A DNA stretch of 64,000 nt from Montifringilla adamsi (taxonomy: Eukaryota; Chordata; Aves; Passeriformes; Passeridae). Positions within the stretch are counted from its first letter, which is position 1. Each line of letters opens with the position of its first letter. The DNA is taken from NCBI GenBank assembly GCA_017590115.1, contig JAGGNK010012559.1, positions 5,073,459 through 5,137,458 on the forward strand. The letters run 5' to 3'. The notes under the pieces are model-generated. The model was given only the letters and a program-made list of their open reading frames with translations. It made no database searches and was not told where the DNA came from. Made by a program: the position numbers and the translations under genes. This document shows, in pieces, positions 52,191 to 63,667 of the stretch.

Positions 52191-53986
52191 AGGAGGATTT
52201 GGGGAGGGATGGGACTGTGGCTGGGGCAGTGGGGACCCACATGGAGCACCCGGAAGCTCTGAGCTATCCCAGGAGCTGATCCCTCACCAAAGATCACTGA
52301 AGCTCCCCAAGGGCAGTCCCTGGGTGTCACCCATGGATGGAAATTTGGGAAGTGCAGCCAGCCAGGAGCCTCCACACTTGCAATCGCTCATTATGGATGA
52401 TGATTAATTATCATCAATTATCTTTCCCGAAGAGATGTGCGCTGGTGGAGGAGTGCAGAGAAGACTTTGATGACTTTTTCTGGTGGAGGCTTTGCCAGTG
52501 GCATCACAACTTCCCCCCCAAGCTGGATGTGAGGGCTGGTGACACCCAGAGCCACACAGCAGCATGGGCCAATGCTCCAGGAATCGCTGTTTTGGGGAAA
52601 AAAACCCTGTTTTGATTAGAAGTGTTGCTTTTCCAGGGAGAGGAAGGAAAAAAAACCAGGCTCAGCAAAAAGCCTGGCAGCTCCACGCTGGTGTGGAGTG
52701 ACTCATCCCATGGAGAAGTGCAGATGTCGGAGGAAATGTTGGGATGCATCTGAACTCTCCTGGCTCCCGAGGGGCTCTTTAGATCCCTTCAAAATCAAAT
52801 TGCTCCGGCGATCGGCGTGAGCGCAGCCACGCCAGGAGGATCCATTTGCTGGAGTTAAAAGCTCTGTCAGGAATTTCACCAATAAAGGGAATAATCAAAG
52901 ACCTGATGAAAACAATCAAATTTATGGAGAAATTAAAATAAAAACATGTCCCAGCTCTGCTGGGAGGAGACAGAGGCCGAGGCTCTGGCTGAGCAGCAGG
53001 GATCGAAAATGGATCCGATGCTCCTGACCGAGTTCCCCTGGGCAAAGGGATTTGGAGCATCCTCAGCTCCACAGTGTGGCTCACCACGAAGCCTGAACAG
53101 GATCCATATCCAGCCTGTAGTGGTTCCAAATTTATATTTTGCTCTTTGCCTTTTTTGTCGCTTTTTTGGCACAGGGTGATGCCACGTCCCAGCTGGGTGG
53201 GAGGCACCGGGGCTGGGATGGGGTGGGAGATCTCCGTGGGGAGCTGCTTCTGCCACGGACACGGCCTTGGCTGGGCAGGAGCTGGTGAGGGCAGAGCGCC
53301 ATCCCTCCCCCCAGCCCCTCATTCCCATTTTCCTACAACCCTTAGCCCCCAGGATTGGGAATTGGGGGCTGGGATGGGGCTGAGCCCCCACCTCCTGCAG
53401 CTCCCGCAGCCCTGGGTGTGCTGTGCATCATCTGCAGCTCCTCTCTGCCTCGGAGAGGGGGAACAAACAACTCCCAGGAGATGAATAATTTATCAAAAGT
53501 CAAGGGAAAAGGCAGATTTCAGCCCTGGGCTTGGGCAGAAGGTTTTAATGAGGGAGAGGGGACCATTCTTGGGGCAGAGCTGGGTTCTGGCTGATTTGCA
53601 CCAGGAGACATCTCCCTGCCTCCCTGTGGATGTCCAAGGTCTCGGCACTCGGGGTCCCAGGGGTCCCCTCCATCCTGCTGAGCAGCACAGGAGCAGGGAA
53701 ATGAAATTATTTAGGGAGGACCTGCCTCCCCCTTCCGCCCAAAATAACGATTCCCTGTCTCCACGTCGGCAAAACAACGCACGATCCTAACCCAGATTCG
53801 CAGCACAAATAATCCAGCAGCTCCCGGCGCTGCGAGGGATTTCGGGAAGCACATTCCGGGTGTGAGATCCACGCGGGCTGGAACAGGCGCCGTCTCCCAA
53901 CCACCCGCGCTCCTCCGGGATTCAGCACGCCTGGAATTGGCTGGGCTTGTTCCCAGAGCGCCGTGAGGGAGGAGGCTGGAACCCGG

Positions 53987-54042
53987 CTGGTGACACACGG
54001 GGTGACAAAGACACCTGGTGACACACGGGGTGACAAAGGCAC
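53987..54042. repeat. 28-base tandem duplication
   Basis: CTGGTGACACACGGGGTGAC followed by AAAG occurs at 53987 and again at 54015. Confidence 0.85.
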
Positions 54043-54949
54043 GCCAGCACCGGACCTCCCGCAGCCGGCCGGGCTGTGAACCCTGCGTGCTGTCCCCAGG
54101 GCGAGCGGTGCCCGGTCACCAGGGCGGGCAGCAGGGGTGACCGAGGGTGTCACAGCATCCCCCCAGCGTGTGCCCGGGGCCGGGCCGGCCGTGGCCGCGC
54201 TCTCGGGGCCGGCAGCGCTGCAGACACGCGGCCGAGCCGCCCAACCCGTCCGGGAGCTTTGGGAACGGCGCTGAGGCAGCGTCTGCCTCTCCAGGCGCTT
54301 CCCTCCTCCCAGCGCCTCTGGGGCCGCCGGCTCTGCCGGGATGAGCCTCCCCTGCTCCTCTCTCACGGGTTTTGGGGTCCCCCATAATGATGGGAACCAC
54401 AGCCCCCACTTGAGTGTGTTTATCCAGCGGTGTCCAGTACGGAGCTGACTGCCTGCTGCAGGGGTGTGGACAGAAAGCAGTGTCAGGGTGGCACCAGGGT
54501 GATGGCCCTGTCACTGTCACCGTCATTGGGGTGGTGGGACTGGTGCCAGCCCACAAGCAGACCCTTTTCCAGTACACCCTTTACTCTGTCCCGAGCTCCC
54601 CAGCACCAGTCTGGCCAGGCTGCAGCCCGTGAGGGTTCCCAGCTCCCAGAACTCACATCCTCATTCCCAGCTGGACCTCGTGTCTTCGAGGCCTTGCCCC
54701 TGCATCTGTGGGGTCACCTCACTGGTGTGTCCACACCTGGGCGGGTTTTGGCCGAGTGCTTCCTCCCATCCCTGCATCTGATCGAGCAGGGCCGCAGGGC
54801 AACACGTGCTCCTCTCCAGCCACGTCCCAAGCTGCGTCCAAGAGCAATTGTCACCACACCCCGCGCCGTGTGTCCTGCACCTCGTCCCACCCCATCGCGC
54901 TGGAAGCACTCAGGAAAACACACACCGGGGAAGCAGAAGTGCTGGGATG

Positions 54950-56330
54950 AGATCTGAAAACCGGCGGGGGAGAGATGCCCACGGGGCACTGGGGTGCGCC
55001 GAGACCCCGGGGGGACTGGGGCGCCGAGCTTGGCCGGGCCGCCTGCGGCGCCGCGGGAGCAGCCGCGGGGGCCCGGGGCCGTGGCACGGAGCTGCCGCTG
55101 CTGCTGCTGCTCGTTCGATGCCGCCGTCGGTGCGGAGCGGCTGGATCTGCCGTCAGCCGGAGCGGTTTAGCCTGCTTCACTCCTGCCAGGCTGCTGGGGC
55201 TGTCCTGCAGCTCCGCCACCCCTTCGGGCTGCTCCTGGTGTCCCTGCCCGCTCCGCGGCTGGCGCTGGGACACGTTCGGCTGCGGCTGGGATGCACGGCT
55301 GCCCCGCAGGTGAGGCCCTGGGCAGCTCACGGCTCTCCCAGCGCGGCCCCCGCATCTTCCCCAGGCTGTCCCCGCACCCCGCTCGTGTCCCCCGCCATGC
55401 GCTGAGGCTGCTGGCCCCGATCCCCGATCGATGAGTGCTCTAATTACCCTGGGCCTGGGGGGATCCGGGGGATGAGGATGGAACGGGGATGCTGGGAGGA
55501 TGCCAGGGGGGCTCTGTAGGGTGCAGGGGGCTGCTGGGTGGTTTGGGTGGACCCCCTGTGCAACGGGGGTGCAGGGTGGGCAGGCAGCAGGTGTTGCGGT
55601 GCCCTGAGGAGCCCGGGCAGGTTGGAGGGCGCAGCCTGGGAGCCCCGAGGGGGTTGCCCGGGGTCGGCCCGGGGGTGCCCGGGGTGGAGGTGCCGGTTGT
55701 GCCGGCGCAGGGGCGGGCGGCGGGGCCGNCGGCACCGGAGCGCCGCGTCCTGCCCGCGCCGAGTCGGTACCGGAGCGCCAGCGGGGGGTGAGCGGGGCCG
55801 GGGCTGCGGGCAGGGGGCTGCGCACCGGGGAAGGAGCGGGGAAGGGCGGCGGATGCAGCGGGGATGGGCCGGGGATGGAGCGGGGAAGCGGTGGGGATGG
55901 AGCGGGAAAGCGCAGGGTCAGAGCGGGAGATGAGCGGGGGATGAAGCGGGAAGGGCAGGACACGGGAATGCAGCGGGGATGGAGCGCGGAAGGGCGGCGG
56001 GTGGGGATGGGGAAGGACCGGGAAAAGGGGGCAGCAGCCGCCGGGGCTGGGCTGGAGCTGCGGGCACCGGAGGGTGCCGGGAGGNNGGGCCACACCGGCC
56101 CCGTGTGCCCCCGCAGAGCCGTGCTCGCTCCCCGCTGCCTCCTGCACCTGCTGCCCCCCCGCCCGTGCCGCAAACCCGGCTCCAACCCCCGCAGCCCCCG
56201 GCCCTGCCGCTCCCTGGGCACCGAACCTCGCCCGGCCCGCAGCCCCCCCAACCCCACGGCCGCGGGTCCCCAAAAGCAGGGCGCGGGCTGAGCCCCTCGG
56301 GGCTACCGGGGGAGCGGCGGTTTTGGGCCG
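54950..56330 (+). promoter_or_regulatory. MACF1: Large CpG-rich island, probable MACF1 upstream promoter
   Basis: About 1.4 kb of very GC- and CpG-rich DNA with plus-strand donor sites, notably CCCCGCAG then GTGAGG after 55309. The MACF1 coding exon at 57081 has an acceptor-like TTCTCCAG at 57026, so a 5'UTR exon in this island is likely. Single or double Ns at 55729 and 56085-56086 mark unresolved bases. Which donor is used is not decidable here. Confidence 0.45.
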
Positions 56331-57080
56331 CGATTCATTTTTTCGCAGCTTTTCAATGGGGGGTGAATGACTCATGGAATCCTTTCTCCGTTTCTTTCAA
56401 TGTTTTTTTGGGTCTCTTTGTTCCTGTTTTGCTGATTAAATGATGGGAATAAGGAAAGGCTCGGCGTGATGGAGGCGGCTCCTGCGCCGCGGCACATCGG
56501 TTGTAGGAGTCTCAGGCATTTTTCCTGGCCGTGCTAGAGGACACAATGAGATTTATTTTAAATATGTCTCATGCAAGGTGCTTATTTGCCCAGCGTGTGT
56601 ACGCGGCACAGCTCACTCCCGGCGTGCTCCAGAAAGCCCTACCATCTTCCTCTGCCATGATTAATAAGATTTTAAAATCCATTCCCGTTCTCAAAGGGGA
56701 AAAACCTGCAGGTACAAAGGGCAGAGCCGAGCTGATGCTCCTTCTTGCACTGAGCACAAAGAAAACGAGCCCAAAAGGTTGGACTTGGCTTTGTGGGATT
56801 GAGCTCAGGGATGCCAGTGTGAGCTTTGCTGACAGAGTGGCAGCCGTGCCAGCATCCCCATCCCTGGGAACCCCAGCAAGGGGGAAACTGAGGCAGCATT
56901 CAGAACCTCCAGGAGAGCTGAGACACCCATGGTGGACGATCCCTTCTCCACCACCCGCAGCACCTGTGGCGGGGAGGGCCCCGCTGCCGGTGGCCCGGTG
57001 TCAAGCGCTGTTTGCTCCTTCTCCAGGGTGCTGCTGCCCGCGGGGACGTCCTGCCCGCCCTCCTGCCCGTGCCCTGGGCC

Positions 57081-57300
57081 ATGTCGTCCTCCGACGAGGA
57101 GACCCTCAGCGAGCGCTCCTGCCGGAGCGAGCGGTCGTGCCGGAGCGAGCGCTCCTACCGCAGCGAACGCTCGGGCAGCCTCTCCCCCTGCCCCCCCGGG
57201 GACACCTTGCCCTGGAATTTACCCCTCCATGAGCAGAGGAAGAGGAAGAGTCAGGATTCGGTGCTGGACCCGGCCGAGAGGGCTGTCGTCAGGGTCGCAG
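57081..57300 (+). CDS. MACF1: MACF1 alternative first coding exon (SSSDEETLS form), partial gene
   Basis: The exon encodes 73 residues plus one base and ends with a GTAAGG donor. MSSSDEETLSERSCRSERSC, the repeated SERS motif and the end DPAERAVVRVA match the known N-terminus of the canonical MACF1 (ACF7) isoform almost exactly. The leftover G should join an exon starting AT-GAA, giving Asp-Glu before the actin-binding calponin-homology domains, which lie beyond the right edge. MACF1 is a giant spectraplakin that links actin to microtubules. The exon body may start at 57027 after an acceptor-like TTCTCCAG. The Ser/Arg repeats resemble a flexible basic and phosphorylatable leader. Confidence 0.92.
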
Positions 57301-60246
57301 GTAAGGCAGCGCCTTGTTGGTTCCCCCCGTGGGTTCCCGGGGCTCCCCCGCGGTGATTGAGATGCTCTTGGGGTCACCTCTGTGCCCCGCTGCTCCTCAG
57401 GGAGCCTGGGGATGGATGGGGAGAGGAGGGGAGGGGTGGATGTGGCGCTGGTGGCCGAGGAGCAGGGTGGTGGTTTGTCTCTGCCATGGCTTTGTCCTCT
57501 CCAGGCTCGCCCGGGGCGGTTCATCCCATCAGCACTGGGGTTAAGGGATGTTTGGGCACCTCCAACTGCGGGTTGGGTGACATTAAAATGCTTAATTAAG
57601 GACTGAATGGCTCCTTTGGTGGAACAATGCCCTCGGCTGAACTCCGGGGAGGAATTTGCCCGGGGAGGTTTGGGATTCCCGCCCGGCTGATGGAGCTGGG
57701 GCTGCTCCTTTGTGGTGCCCATCAGCAGCTCCATCGCTGTGGTCACTGGGACGTGCGATGTCCCCGTGCGGAGGGGACAGTGCCCCGCGTGTCCCTTTGC
57801 CTGCTGTGCTGCTGACCCGGTCACAGCTCAGGAGAAGGAGCAGGGAGGCAGAAACAAAGGCAGGGCTGGACCCACCTTGGCCGATGGCTCCCGGTCCAGG
57901 CGCCGCTCTGGGGGCGGTGGGGACCCCACTCCGGCATGGCTGGGGAGGGAGGATAGGGGAATCTGCTCAGGGTGGTGGCTCCAGGCACCAGAGCTGGCAT
58001 TTGATTCTTCACTGGGGCCAAACGGCCATCAAGGGCTTTGATCTGTGTCTGCTGGGGTCTGTCCACCTGTCCCGGGCGCCTTTGATCTGCTCCTGCCGGA
58101 GCAAACGGGGATTTGGGAATCATGGCCGTGCTGAGGGACCCCTGCTGAGCCCTGGCCAGGCTTTTCCTGGCTGTGGCTCCAAGAGAAACCCAGGGCTGGG
58201 TTTTTATCTCTCTGGTGGGGGTGGGCACAAGGGTGACAAACCCCTGAGGTGCCCGCCCTGCCCAGCCAGCCCCCGGTGGGTGACCAAACCAGCCCCAGTG
58301 CTGGGCTGCCCATCCTGTGGGGACGCAGACTGGGAGCACTGGGGAGCAGGGGCACACCTGGCACAGGGGAAGGTGCCAGCAGGGCATGGGTGGCCATGGG
58401 GTGCTGCTCCCTCCCTCCCTGCCTGCCCCATGGCATGGGGTGCGTGGGGATCCGGCTGTGCCGCCGTGCCAGCCCGGGAATCTTGGGGCTGGAAGAACCA
58501 GTTGATTCAAATGATGGCTCTTGAGAATGCACCGTCTGGGGCTGGGACAGGCAAATGTGCAAGGGTGCGGCTGGCCCTGCCCCAAATCCCAAATCCCAAA
58601 TCCCTGGGGCTGGGAGATGGAGGGGTACCAGGATCCTGCCATGTTCACTGCTTCTCATGGACCTGCTCTGCCCCAAAATCCCCATCCTCCCACACACAGG
58701 GATGGATTCTGCCAAGACCCAGCCATTCCCCAGCTCCATTTCTGCCCGGGATGCCGAGTGCTTGTTGTCAACCCAGCTGGATGCAGCCCATGATGAAAGG
58801 CAGGGGGATGTCACAGAATTCGGTCTCATGCAGATTGCCCATTAAAAATAACTCGGGAGGTGCAGCGAGACAGTGCTGAGCTGGGAAAAAGGAAAAAAAA
58901 AAGAGTTCAGAGACAGTTTTGTGTCACCAAGTTTGAAAATGAGCTGAAATATTGATTCAGATCCTTGCATTATTCAGCGGGAATGTCTGCGGGGCGCTGG
59001 CTGCCCCAGTGCCTCTTCCCACTGGGATCAGGCTTGGCACCAGGCATGGTGGCCTGAGGAATGTGCCCTGGGGGGACCTGGCACCTCTCAGTGAGGTGAG
59101 GGGAGGGCAGTGGGGGCTTGGATTTTTGGGATCCTCAGGAAGGGGCAGCAGGGCCTGGGGATGGAGCCTGAGCATTATTTGGGGCTGGGGAACCCCATCC
59201 TTGTGCCACCATGGACCTTGTGGAGATGACACAGAAGTGGCACCTTTGTGGGTTTGGAGGACACAGGGATCTTGGTTTTGAGGGGGACACAGATCTGGGG
59301 GGCTCTTCCTCCTCACTATCAATGGGGTCCAGCAGTCTCTGCATCCCTTCTGGCCATCAGAGCCAAGGAAAGGAGGACACAGCCCAGGGAGGGCCTGTGG
59401 GGGGCTGGGACACGCTGGCCCAGGTCTCCAGGCAGCTCTGGAGCTGTTCCCTGCTTTTCTGGCATCTCCTGGGAAGGCAGCGGTGGGAGGGGAGGGGGGA
59501 GCAGGACGTGGAGGGTCAGAGTGTGACCCTTGGCCCTGCCTTGCTCTGTCTCACTCCAGGCACTTGGCAGAGGGTGAGGGCGGGCGGGGGTGGCTGCTTT
59601 TGGGGAAAAAAAAGGGCTCTTTTATCCAAATCTGCTCACACTCGGTGCTGCCAGGGCCGTGCCGGGGTGCTGCCGGGCCAGGAGGGGCCGGGGGACTCCG
59701 GGATGCCAGGGGTGAGCGGGCAGGGGTGATGAACGAGGCGTCGCTGGGGCTTTCCAAGGGCTCTTTGAAAAGGTTCCTGGGAGTCCTTTGTCACCCGGGC
59801 GCGTCACCCGCGCCGCTGGCAGAGCCGGCGCTGGCTGAGGGAGGGAGCTGCTCTTCATCCCCGGGGACACGGGAACAAACCCCCTTGTTCTCGCTGCCTA
59901 GGGACCGGCTCGGGGCAGGTTCCGAGGAGGAATCGCTGAGTGCCAGCTGGCCGGCACAGATTTCCCTTTCCCTGGGAACACGTTTTTGGGTCAGAGGGAT
60001 GTGGCGGGCGCAGGCACCTCTGCTGGGCTCTGTGCCGGGCGGCTCCGCGGGCAGAGCCGGGGGAGCTGCGCCCCTGGGGCCGTTCCCGGGGGGTTCTCCG
60101 GCCATTCCCAGGAGGATGCTCCGCTGAGGATGCGTTCCTGGCACCGCCGGGCACAAAGGCCCTGCCTCGAGGTCGCGGCGATCGAAACCTTCCTCCCCAC
60201 GGAGGCTCTGCCGGGGATGCAGCCGGGCACCCGCGCTCTGTGCCGC

Positions 60247-60269
60247 ATTAATTACTTTTCCTAATTAAG
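60247..60269. promoter_or_regulatory. Paired TAATTA homeodomain-type sites
   Basis: ATTAATTA (60247-60254) and CTAATTAAG (60261-60269) sit in otherwise GC-rich DNA, in the MACF1 intron 1.6 kb before the second first exon. Such pairs bind homeodomain dimers; function is unproven. Confidence 0.25.
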
Positions 60270-60531
60270 GCGCCAAGCTGAAAGGGAGATGCCTCCAAAA
60301 TCGGGATGAGGGGGGTGATTTGTGTAACCCCACCCCAGGCCGGGGGCTGCGGGAGGAGCAGGAGGAGGAGGAGGAGGAGGAAGATGGAGGTGCTGCCCCT
60401 CGTCCCTCTTCATTCCCTGGAGGGATGCGGGGTGCGGCCCCCCCACGCTGAGGGGGCTCGGGGGTCCCTGGGTGACGGTGGGGACACACAGCGTGTCTGT
60501 CTGTCTGTCTGAGCGGGATGGGGCTTTTCTC

Positions 60532-60575
60532 GTTGCCATGGTTACCCAGCCGGGCCCTCCAGTTGCCATGGGAAC
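60532..60575. promoter_or_regulatory. Two RFX X-box motifs, 30 bases apart
   Basis: GTTGCCATGGTTAC (60532-60545) and GTTGCCATGGGAAC (60562-60575) both match the RFX X-box consensus. Start-to-start spacing is 30 bases, close to three helical turns. They lie about 1.3 kb upstream of the MAGY-type MACF1 first exon. RFX factors regulate ciliary, MHC class II and neuronal genes. Confidence 0.45.
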
Positions 60576-61024
60576 GGCGCATCGGGGTGAAAAAGCAACA
60601 TCTTGAGATGGCCAAAAAAGGGCCGGGGTTTGCCCCAGCCAGGGGGGGCTGGGTCTGGGGGATCACAGGGAGGGGGTGTCCTGTGGGCTCAGCGGGGGGG
60701 ACTGCGGTGTCCCCTGGCCTGGGGACAGCCACCCTCGTGCCCTGTAAGAGCTGTTTCCACAGGAGGTTTTGCTCCGTCAGCCTGGCTGGGGTTTGGGGGG
60801 GCTGAGCGGGGTTTCTGTGGGTTTGGCAGTGCCAGGCAGGGTTGGCCCTGAGCCCCCATTTCCCAAACCCGGTGGGGTTTGGCTCTGCCCCACTGCTCCC
60901 CTGAGTGGGGCCTTTCCATCCCCTCCAGAGTCTCCCAGCTGATTCTCAGAGCCCCCTTTTCCGTGCCCATCCCTCGCCAGGTGATGCTGAGGGGTCCCCA
61001 CTCCCCCTGACCCCTCCAGGCAGT

Positions 61025-61350
61025 GCAGAGTGTCCCCCCTGGTGTCAGCCCCGCTGCCACCCCTCTGTCACCCTCTGGTGTCACTGCCTGTGTCAGCCAT
61101 CCTCCTGTGTTGCCCCCAATGTCACTCCCAGTGTCACACCCTGGTGTCGTTCTTGGTGTCACCTCCAGTGTCACCCCACGCTGTCACACACAGTGTCACC
61201 CCCTGGTGTCGTTCCTGGTATCACAGCCATTGTCGCCCCCGGTGTCACCCCTGTGTCACCCCCAGTATAATCCCCGGTGTCACCTCTGTGTCACCCCGGT
61301 GTCACCCCCAGTAAAATCCCCGGTGTCTCCCCGGTGTCACCCCCGTTGTC
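61025..61350. repeat. GTGTCACCCC-type minisatellite
   Basis: Imperfect tandem repeats of GTGTCACCCCC and GTGTCACTCCC-like units, 9-20 bases each, just upstream of the CpG island of the second MACF1 first exon. Confidence 0.85.
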
Positions 61351-61877
61351 CCCGCCCGGTGCTGCCCCGAGCGGCCGCCAGGGGTCGCGGCGGGCCCGGG
61401 GCGGGTTCCATGGGGCGGGGCCTATTCAGGGGTGTGGCCTCAACAGGGGCGGAGCAAACGCGGCTAGGTGGGCGGGAACAATTCAGATGGGCGTGGCCAC
61501 GATAATTTCGAACTCTGGGGCGTGTCTAGGTGCGTGTCCCTCTCCATAGCAGTGTCCCTATCCACGGCAGCGTCCCCTCCACGGCAGTGTCCCCGCCCAC
61601 GGGCGGTTACCGGCCCGGTGCTGGGGGGGATCCGGGGAGCCATGAGCGGGTCTAGGGGCGTGTTCTGTGGGTGGTCACGATCCAAGGGCTTGTCCCTCCG
61701 GTGGGCGTGTCCCGGGACAATGGGAGTGTCCCAGGGCGTGTCCCGTGCCAGCGAGTTGGTCCCGGTGGCGAGGGGCGGGTCCCGGTGGCGGGCGCGGCGC
61801 GGCGGAAGCGGCCCCGGCACAGACGGGCCCTGGCCGCGCCGCCGGCAGCTGCGCCCAGCCCGGGCACAAAGGCCGCC
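61351..61877 (+). promoter_or_regulatory. MACF1: CpG-rich promoter of the second MACF1 first exon
   Basis: GC- and CpG-rich flank with several GGGCGGGG/GGGGCGGG Sp1-type boxes (for example near 61398-61420) and repeated CGTGTCCC phrases. It leads into a start codon with a perfect Kozak context (GCCGCCATGG). Confidence 0.5.
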
Positions 61878-61971
61878 ATGGCCGGCTACGTGCCGGGGCT
61901 GCTCCCGGCCAACCGGAGCCAGGAGAAGGAGTTCGTGCAGGCCTACGAGGACGTGCTGGAGCGCTACAAAG
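61878..61971 (+). CDS. MACF1: MACF1 alternative first coding exon (MAGY form), partial gene
   Basis: The exon encodes 31 residues plus one base and ends at a donor (ACAAAG then GTACCG). It begins MAGYVPGLLP and ends QAYEDVLERYK. The paralogue dystonin (DST) has an isoform start of the same type (MAGYLSPAAY, ending YEDVLERYK), followed by DERDKVQKK. The phase is identical to that of the exon at 57081, so both can join the same downstream CH-domain exon beyond the window. The start codon has a strong Kozak context inside a CpG island. This identifies a second, independently regulated MACF1 promoter. Confidence 0.85.
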
Positions 61972-62065
61972 GTACCGAGCCCGCCGGGCCCGCGGCCGGG
62001 CCTGGAGCGCGCCGGGGCCGCCCCGCGGGGCTCACCCGGCGCCGTCCCGGAGCCTTCCCGCAACC

Positions 62066-62120
62066 TTCCCGGTGTTTTCCCGTTGTTTTCCCGTTGTTTT
62101 CCCGGTGTTTTCTCGGTGTT
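62066..62120. repeat. 11-base tandem repeat, five copies
   Basis: TTCCCGGTGTT, TTCCCGTTGTT (twice), TTCCCGGTGTT and TTCTCGGTGTT in direct succession. Confidence 0.9.
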
Positions 62121-63533
62121 ACCCCGGTGCCCGCGCGCGCTGCGGGGTGGATGCTCGGGGGCAGCATCCTCGGCTTGTCCCCGCGTGGGGTGCCCCGCTC
62201 CGGGTGTCCCCAGCGTGGGGACAGCTCCGAGCGTCCCGGCTGTCCCCAGCGTGGGGTGTCGCTCGGCCCTGCCTGGGCTGCGTGCGGGGGCTCCGGCCCT
62301 GCGTGGGTTCCCCGGGTGCCGCGGCTCCTGCGTGGGCTGCCCGCGGGCTCAGCATCCCTGCGTGGGGCGCCCGAGGGATGAGCGACACCGCTGTCCCCGG
62401 CCTGGGGTGCCTGGCAGCCCTGCCCGAGCGCCCCACCTCCCCTTGGTGCCTTTCCCACAGTTTTGGGGTCCCCGTGTGCCTTCCGTGGGGTGCCCGGCAT
62501 CCCAGCGGGCAGCATGGTGTCCCCCATCCCTGTGTCCTCACCCGCGGTGCCACCAGGGCTGTGGGGACCCCTCCGTGTCCCCAGAGCCCCCCGGGGTCCC
62601 TCTCTGGTGGGGATGAGGAGCCCAGGTGCTGGTACCGGCAGTGAGTGTGCAGTTTTGATGTCATCCCCGGCAGCTGGGTGTGCGTTCTCATTCTTCTGCT
62701 TGTTATTATGATTTTTTTTTTTTTTTTTCCCTCCTCCCCGCTGCAGCGCTCGGCTTGTCCTGGAGCCCAGATTCCAGCCCCACAGGGCTCCCCGTGCTCT
62801 GTTTTATGAGTTCAGCAGCCAAGTCTCTTTAAAATGCGGATGGCCGGGCTCAGAGGAGCCAGGGCTCGCAGTGCCTGTTTCCTTTTCCTTTTTTTTTTTT
62901 CCTGCGGAAAAAGGGGAAGAATGGATTCCCTGGCTCCCTGATTTGGGGGGTGCCACTCAAACATCCCAGAGGTGGGAGAGACGTGCAGCCTCCGCAGGGA
63001 ATAAAACCTCCTCGGGTGCCTTGGAAAAGGCACTGGGAAACGTGACCTGGGCTCGTCCAAGTACTTGACAAACTTTTTTATTAATACAGAGCTGCTTTGA
63101 TGTCCTTGGGTTCAGCGTGGAGACGCTGCCGTGGAAGGAGCCACTGTTTGCATCGGGTTTGCTTTGTTCCAGGAAAAAAAATGGAAATTCCAGGGCCTGT
63201 AATGCACTTGGTCCAGCTGGAGCACCCTTGGCACCTGGGCTCCCCTTGCCCGCTCCCTGCCCTGGCTGTTGGTGCCTTTCATGAGCAGTTGGGTTCTTCT
63301 GGGAAGGAGTTTTGTAGGGAATACCTGGATTTTGCACTGGGATATGGTAGAAAGCTGGAAATACCCCGCTGGGTGTTGTCGGAGCTTGTTTGTGGTGTAG
63401 GGGAAATGAGTGTTTATACTCCATGAAAGCTTTTCTTTGCTTTTGACCCTTTCTGAGCTCCCCACCCCTCCTGGGGCATCCCCCCAGCGCTGCAAGGGCC
63501 GAGTGGGAGCCCCAGTTTGGGTTGTTTGGGTTT

Positions 63534-63667
63534 GAGTTGGTGGATTTGTTGTCTCTTCCCTGTTCCCCGCTGCAGCTCCTGCAAACCGTTCGGTTTTTCG
63601 AGTTGGTGGATTTGTTGTCTCTTCCCTGTTGTTCCCCGCTGCAGCTCCTGCAAACTGTTCGGTTTTT
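63534..63667. repeat. 66-base tandem duplication in MACF1 intron
   Basis: GAGTTGGTGGATTTGTTGTC begins at 63534 and again at 63600. The copies continue through CCCCGCTGCAGCTCCTGCAA to CGGTTTTTC, with a three-base insertion and a base change in the second copy. Confidence 0.92.

Larger units (their letters stand above)
50632..54940. other. Intergenic NDUFS5-MACF1 region with short tandem repeats
   Basis: No coding exon was recognised. Besides unique sequence there are three small tandem repeats (51936-52000, 52101-52190, 53987-54042). Open frames lack splice support and known domains. Confidence 0.45.
57301..61024. other. MACF1: MACF1 intron between alternative first exons
   Basis: No coding exon recognised. 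The sequence is GC-rich, with AT-rich homeodomain-like sites at 60247-60269, a GGA trinucleotide run near 60356-60383, a GTCT run near 60494-60512 and paired X-boxes at 60532-60575. Confidence 0.45.

Noticed and set aside
52337..52615. 92-residue plus-strand open frame with CREDFDDFFWW
   Set aside because: No family recognised, no splice or promoter context, and no neighbouring exons in phase.
61667..62644. 325-residue open frame around the second MACF1 exon
   Set aside because: GC-driven open frame crossing a clear donor after 61971; only the 31-residue MAGY segment resembles a known protein.
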